A stretch of DNA of 64,000 nucleotides from Pseudomonas sp. LBUM920. GTDB taxonomy: Bacteria > Pseudomonadota > Gammaproteobacteria > Pseudomonadales > Pseudomonadaceae. The DNA lies in the NCBI RefSeq assembly GCF_003852315.1, contig NZ_CP027762.1:2089501-2153500 (forward strand), read 5' to 3'. Position 1 is the stretch's first letter. Each line of letters opens with the position of its first letter. The notes beneath the pieces were generated by a model. That model did not search any database. It saw only the letters and a list, made by a program, of their open reading frames with translations, and was not told the origin of the DNA. The position numbers and the translations under genes were made by a program. Shown here one piece after another: positions 60,258 through 64,000 of this stretch.

Positions 60258-61152
60258 AGTGCTCCTGCAAAAACTCCACGCAGGCTCTTAATTTCCCGGA
60301 GTAGGCCAACCGTGTCGGGTATACCGCCCACACGTTGGCACTCTGGGTGCAGTCATGCAGCACCTGCACCAGTTTGCCTTGTTCCAGCAGTGGCTTCACA
60401 TCCCACATCGAGCGCAGCAATACGCCGCGCCCATCCAGCGCCCATTGCAACACGATCTCGCCGTTGTTGGAGGACAGCGGCCCGCGCACGCGCACGCTTT
60501 CAGGGGCGCCATCGCGCTCCAGGTTCCAGATGCCGAAGGCATTGTCGCGCTCCTTGAGCACCAGGCAGTCGTGCTGCTCCAGGTCACTCAATTGCTGCGG
60601 TGTGCCGCGTCGCTTGAGGTAGGACGGCGCGGCGCACAGCACCCGGCGATTGCTCACCAGGCGTCGGCCGATATGCTGGCCGGGGATGTCATCGCCTACG
60701 CGAATTTCCAGGTCAAAGCCCTCGCTGACGATATCCACCACGCGGTCGAACAGGTCCAGGCGAATTTCCAGGTCCGGGTATTGCTCGGCCAGCAAGGACA
60801 GGGCCGGCGCCACATGGTTACGACCAAAACCGAAGCTGCTGCACAGGTGCAGGTGGCCACGTGGGCTGTCGTGGGCGTCAGACAGCTCATCGGCCAGTTG
60901 CTGGAAATCTTCGAGGATGCGCACGGCCCAGCGCTGCACTCGCTCACCGTCTTCGGTCAAGGCGATGCGGCGGCTGGTACGGTGCAGCAGGCGCGTGGCC
61001 AAGGTGGTTTCGAGGATCTGGATGCGCTTGCTGACATACGCAGGCGACAGCCCCAGTTCATCGGCGGCGGCGGCGAAGCCAGCCTTGCGGATCACGGTCA
61101 GGAACACCCGCAGGTCTTCGGGTAGGGGCACGGTATCTTTCTTATGGGTCAT
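60238..61152 (-). CDS. LysR-family transcriptional regulator
   Basis: A 304-residue LysR regulator: helix-turn-helix at about residues 18-50 (AAAADELGLSPAYVSKRIQI), effector domain after. Start set at ATG 61152 (MTHKKDTVPLPEDLRVF), the natural family length; GTG 61191 and ATG 61173 are in frame but lack support. It is 79 bp downstream of the dctA-like gene on the same strand and convergent with the MFS exporter. It may belong to the dehalogenase/dctA unit or act on the biosynthetic operon; the sequence does not decide. Confidence 0.88.
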   Translation of the reverse strand: MTHKKDTVPLPEDLRVFLTVIRKAGFAAAADELGLSPAYVSKRIQILETTLATRLLHRTSRRIALTEDGERVQRWAVRILEDFQQLADELSDAHDSPRGHLHLCSSFGFGRNHVAPALSLLAEQYPDLEIRLDLFDRVVDIVSEGFDLEIRVGDDIPGQHIGRRLVSNRRVLCAAPSYLKRRGTPQQLSDLEQHDCLVLKERDNAFGIWNLERDGAPESVRVRGPLSSNNGEIVLQWALDGRGVLLRSMWDVKPLLEQGKLVQVLHDCTQSANVWAVYPTRLAYSGKLRACVEFLQEHFKGLSI

Positions 61153-61230
61153 CAGAAACAGACGTGGCGGCATGAGCCGCCAGAATAGCACCGGATCGGC
61201 GCGCCTTCCGGCACGCCCGGGCGTTATTGC

Positions 61231-62541
61231 TTATTCGGCAGCGATCTTCGCCTGTGCCGCCTGGGCCGCCCGCGCATGGCGGCCGCGCTTGAGGGCGATG
61301 GGCGCCATTTTCTCGCGATCCAGCTCACCTTCCCACGCCGCCACCACGAGGGCTGCGACGGCGTTGCCGATGATATTGGTCAGCGAGCGGCATTCAGCCA
61401 TGAAGCGGTCAACGCCCAGGATCAACACCATCGCCGCCACCGGCACCGTCGGCACCACTGCCAGGCTGGCGGCCAATGCCACGAAGCCGGCGCCGACCAC
61501 TGCACCGGCGCCCTTGGAGGTGAGCATGGCCACTGCCAGCAAGGTCAGTTGTTGTTCCAGCGGCAGGTGTGTATTGGTCGCCTGGGCCAGGAACAGCACG
61601 GCCAGGGTCATATAGATGTTGGTGCCGTCGAGGTTGAAGGTGTAGCCGGTAGGCACCACGATGCCCACCACACCTTTGGAGGCACCCAGGCTTTCAAGTT
61701 TCTGGATCAGTTGCGGCAGCGCCGATTCCGAGGAGCTGGTGCCGAGTACGATCAACAGCTCTGACTTGATATAGCCCATCAGTTTGAAAATGCTGAAACC
61801 GGCGTAACGCGCGATGCTGCCCAGCACCACTGCGACAAAGAAGAACGCGGTGAGGTAGAAGGTGCCGACCAGCTTCAGCAGCGGCAGCAGCGAGCCCACG
61901 CCGTACTTGCCGATGGTGAAGGCAATGGCGCCGAAGGCGCCGATCGGGGCGACGCGGCTGATCATGCCGACGATGCGGAAAAACACCTCGCTGGCCTGGT
62001 TGATCATGCTCACCAGCGGCCGTGCCTTTTCGCCGACCATCACCAGGCCCAGGCCGAACAATACGGAAATAAACAGTACCGGCAGGATCTCGCCCTTGGC
62101 AAAAGCGTCGAAAAACGTGCCCGGGATAACATTCAGCAGAAAGCCGGTGACGCCTTCACTGTGCTGCGCCTGGCCGACGAAACCGGCGATGGCCGAACTG
62201 TCCAGGGTCTTCACATCGATGTTGAAGCCCACGCCGGGGTGCAGCAGGTGTGCAGAGAGAATGCCGATCAGCAAGGCAATGCTGGAGACGATTTCGAAGT
62301 ACAACAGCGCCTTGCCGCCGACCCGACCGACCTGCTTCACATCGTGCATGCTGGTGATGCCGGAGACCACCGTGCAGAAGATGATCGGGCCGATGATCAT
62401 CTTGATCAGCTTGATAAACCCGTCGCCCAGGGGCTTGAGGTCGATGCCGACTTGCGGCCATTGATGGCCGATCAACACACCCAGCGCGATAGCGATGAGC
62501 ACCTGCACATACAGGGTTCCCAGCAGTTTTTTGAGTTTCAT
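61231..62541 (-). CDS. dctA: C4-dicarboxylate transporter DctA (dicarboxylate:cation symporter)
   Basis: A 436-residue inner-membrane symporter with eight transmembrane segments and two re-entrant loops. Hallmarks are IIGPIIFCTVVSGI (about residues 50-63), the serine-rich LIVLGTSSSESALP (about 264-277), PTGYTFNLDGTNIY (about 297-310) and the AECRSLTNIIGNAVA segment with the cation site. It imports succinate, fumarate and malate in DctA relatives. It lies 96 bp downstream of the fluoroacetate-dehalogenase-like gene, so the two may be co-transcribed. Confidence 0.92.
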   Translation of the reverse strand: MKLKKLLGTLYVQVLIAIALGVLIGHQWPQVGIDLKPLGDGFIKLIKMIIGPIIFCTVVSGITSMHDVKQVGRVGGKALLYFEIVSSIALLIGILSAHLLHPGVGFNIDVKTLDSSAIAGFVGQAQHSEGVTGFLLNVIPGTFFDAFAKGEILPVLFISVLFGLGLVMVGEKARPLVSMINQASEVFFRIVGMISRVAPIGAFGAIAFTIGKYGVGSLLPLLKLVGTFYLTAFFFVAVVLGSIARYAGFSIFKLMGYIKSELLIVLGTSSSESALPQLIQKLESLGASKGVVGIVVPTGYTFNLDGTNIYMTLAVLFLAQATNTHLPLEQQLTLLAVAMLTSKGAGAVVGAGFVALAASLAVVPTVPVAAMVLILGVDRFMAECRSLTNIIGNAVAALVVAAWEGELDREKMAPIALKRGRHARAAQAAQAKIAAE

Positions 62542-62636
62542 TGTTATTATCTCAATCGTTTTTTGGGCAAGCAGAACCCGTCGCAGGCCATCAGCAGCCT
62601 GCGAGGCGGGTCTTTCAGGTCACGGGGTTACAGCAT

Positions 62637-63512
62637 TCAGCGCAGGAAGGTCAGGACTTCGCCGAGCAATAATTCAGGCACTTCTTCGGCAATGTAATGG
62701 CCGGCCGGCAAAGCCTTGCCACGCACGTCGGTGGCGACTTTCTGCCATTCCTTGAGCGGCTCGAAACAGCGGCCGACGGTGCCTTCGGCGCCCCACATCA
62801 CCAGCAACGGCAGGTTCAGGTAATGGCCAGCGTCGATATCCGCCTGGTCGTGTTCAAGGTCGATGCCGGCGGCGGCACGGTAGTCTTCGCAGATGCCGCG
62901 AGCGGTGCCCGGCAGCTGCAGGCAGCGCAGGTATTCGGCGAAGGCCTCATCGGTAAACGGCTTGAGCCCGGCACTGCGGCTGCCCATCACGCTGCGCAGG
63001 TACAGCTCGGGGTTGCTCTCGATCAGCGCTTCCGGCAACGGCGCCGGGCGTATCAGGAAGAACCAGTGCCAGTAGGCGCGGGCGAAGGCTTCGTCGGTCT
63101 GGGCGTACATCGACAGGGTGGGTGCGATGTCCAGCAGCACCATGCGTTGCACGGCGTCGGGATGGTCCAGTGCCAGGCGATGCGCGACGCGGGCGCCTCG
63201 GTCGTGGGCGAGTACCGAGAACTGCTCGAAGCCCAGAGCCTGCATCAGTTCGACGCCGTCGCGGGCCATTTCGCGTTTCGAATAGTTGGCGTGCAGGTCA
63301 TCAGCCAGCGGCTTGCTGCTGTCGCCATAACCGCGCAGGTCGGCCGCCACCACGGTGAAATGCTCGGCCAGCTGTTCGGCGACTTTGTGCCAGATGACGT
63401 GGGTTTGCGGGTGCCCGTGCAGCAGGAGCAGACCGGGACCTGTACCGCCTTTGCGGTAGCTGATGTCCACGCCATTGACGTGGCACTGGTCTTTTTGGAA
63501 TCCGGCGAACAT
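62637..63512 (-). CDS. Fluoroacetate-dehalogenase-like alpha/beta hydrolase
   Basis: A 291-residue alpha/beta hydrolase that matches fluoroacetate dehalogenase (FAcD) at all recalled functional positions: nucleophile D104 in AHDRGAR, carboxylate-binding R105 and R108, D128 in LLDIAP, halide-pocket H149 and W150 in YWHWFF, Y211 in CEDYRA, and catalytic H272 in PAGHY. The oxyanion region is HGHPQ where FAcD has HGFPQ. FAcD cleaves the C-F bond of fluoroacetate. Start at ATG 63512 gives the family N-terminus; longer frames add unrelated sequence. An epoxide hydrolase or haloacetate dehalogenase of different preference remains possible. Confidence 0.85.
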   Translation of the reverse strand: MFAGFQKDQCHVNGVDISYRKGGTGPGLLLLHGHPQTHVIWHKVAEQLAEHFTVVAADLRGYGDSSKPLADDLHANYSKREMARDGVELMQALGFEQFSVLAHDRGARVAHRLALDHPDAVQRMVLLDIAPTLSMYAQTDEAFARAYWHWFFLIRPAPLPEALIESNPELYLRSVMGSRSAGLKPFTDEAFAEYLRCLQLPGTARGICEDYRAAAGIDLEHDQADIDAGHYLNLPLLVMWGAEGTVGRCFEPLKEWQKVATDVRGKALPAGHYIAEEVPELLLGEVLTFLR

Positions 63513-63638
63513 GGAATGACTCCTTGTGATGATTGCCTGCATCCTGGAATCACGCGGCGTGCGGGGCAAGGGGGAAAGCGTGGAGGGGGTGTTCATGAAG
63601 TGTGTAGGAGCCTCAACCTTCCAACACTGAGCACTGCT

Positions 63639-63721
63639 GTGGGTGCTGGCTTGCGCGATGGCATCGCCGCGGTCTTGCTGACGTACCGAGGTGCCTGCAT
63701 CGCAGGCAAGCCAGCGCCCAC
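63639..63721. repeat. REP-type inverted repeat, second class (diverged)
   Basis: GTGGGTGCTGGCTTGCGCGAT on the left (first 20 bases conserved) and GCAGGCAAGCCAGCGCCCAC on the right. The arms share the changed base (GGGTGC / GCGCCC) only approximately, so the copy is ageing. Confidence 0.75.
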
Positions 63722-63747
63722 ATGGGATATGTATTGATGTTGAGATT

Positions 63748-64000
63748 TCAACCTTGCTTGAACATCGCCATCGCCCGCTCCCGGATCTGCGTTTCGGTCA
63801 GGTTTTCCTTGCGCGTAGCCAAAAACCACAAGTGCCCGAACGGGTCTTTCACGCTCGCCGAGCGGTCGCCATAGAACTGGTCCTTGGGCTCGGACACCAC
63901 GCTGGCACCGGCCGCAACGGCTTGTTCGAATTGCGCATCCACGTCGTTCACGTACAGGTGCAGACCGACACTGGTGTGCTCAGCCGGGTTACGCAGGGCC
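63748..64000 (-). CDS. VOC-family (glyoxalase-fold) protein, partial
   Basis: C-terminal 83 residues of a vicinal-oxygen-chelate protein whose start lies beyond the right edge. The segments HTSVGLHLYVNDVDAQFEQA and SVKDPFGHLWFLATR (the terminal VOC beta strands with a glutamate/histidine-type metal position) fit the PhnB/glyoxalase-like group. Enzyme activity cannot be assigned. The stop is at 63748. Confidence 0.8.
   Translation of the reverse strand, partial: ALRNPAEHTSVGLHLYVNDVDAQFEQAVAAGASVVSEPKDQFYGDRSASVKDPFGHLWFLATRKENLTETQIRERAMAMFKQG

Noticed and set aside
1528..63721. Regularly recurring GTGGGAGCGGGCTTGC repeats considered as a CRISPR array
   Set aside because: The copies are dispersed over the whole window as inverted pairs in intergenic gaps, not as a tandem array with spacers. 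They are REP elements.

Overview
The window looks like chromosomal DNA of a fluorescent Pseudomonas (P. fluorescens group). The evidence is high-GC coding sequence on both strands, REP-type inverted repeats of the GTGGGAGCGGGCTTGCTCGCG and GTGGGAGCTGGCTTGCCTGCGAT types between genes, a pyoverdine-iron operon of the fpvGHJK-CDEF type, and a gene order (rdgC, FKBP isomerase, EAL/GGDEF protein, prc, quinone oxidoreductase, ABC importer, GntR regulator) that matches my recollection of P. aeruginosa PA3249-PA3263. No prophage, insertion sequence, CRISPR array or rRNA was seen. Both edges cut genes: an AlaX-like editing protein on the left and a VOC-family protein on the right.

Layout. 0-16 kb: AlaX-like protein and LysR regulator, a small conserved protein with fadE, a transglutaminase-fold protein, a GST, a YadGH-type ABC exporter, a TetR/MFS pair with a long operator-like inverted repeat, a TDT-family transporter, an MFS-acyltransferase fusion, a guanidine exporter under a guanidine-II riboswitch, a BASS transporter and rdgC. 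16-17.4 kb: a duplicated tRNA-Val/tRNA-Asp operon whose copies flank a frameshifted 3' fragment of a ferripyoverdine receptor gene. 17.4-28.3 kb: a DHA2 exporter with its LysR regulator, then the complete kdp system (kdpF, a second small peptide, kdpABC, kdpDE). 28.3-29.5 kb: a gene-poor stretch with two inverted copies of a structured repeat, REPs and one candidate small membrane protein. 29.5-40.9 kb: a di-heme cytochrome/catalase-like pair, an FKBP lipoprotein, YkvA, an XRE two-gene operon, an EAL-CBS-GGDEF protein, prc, a quinone oxidoreductase and a HAD phosphatase. 40.9-46.7 kb: an ABC importer with an alkaline-phosphatase-fold enzyme and a GntR/UTRA regulator; the divergent promoter region carries Pho-box-like repeats and a shared TGGTCTAG motif. 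46.8-53 kb: fpvGHJKCDEF. 53.3-60.3 kb: an isolated leuCD pair and then a four-gene unit (KamA-like radical SAM enzyme, ATP-grasp ligase, amino-acid 2OG-Fe dioxygenase, MFS exporter). 60.2-64 kb: LysR regulator, dctA-type transporter, a fluoroacetate-dehalogenase-like hydrolase and a VOC protein.

The most interesting part is 55.75-60.26 kb. It reads as a small biosynthetic operon for an exported, modified amino acid or dipeptide: an aminomutase-like step, hydroxylation of an amino acid, ATP-dependent ligation and efflux. I do not recognise it as a described pathway. Second is the 28.6/29.3 kb repeat, whose two copies keep the same three-stem fold with different stem sequences. Third is the phosphate-linked import cluster at 40-46.7 kb. 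All function calls come from reading the sequence and from recalled family knowledge; no database search was run.
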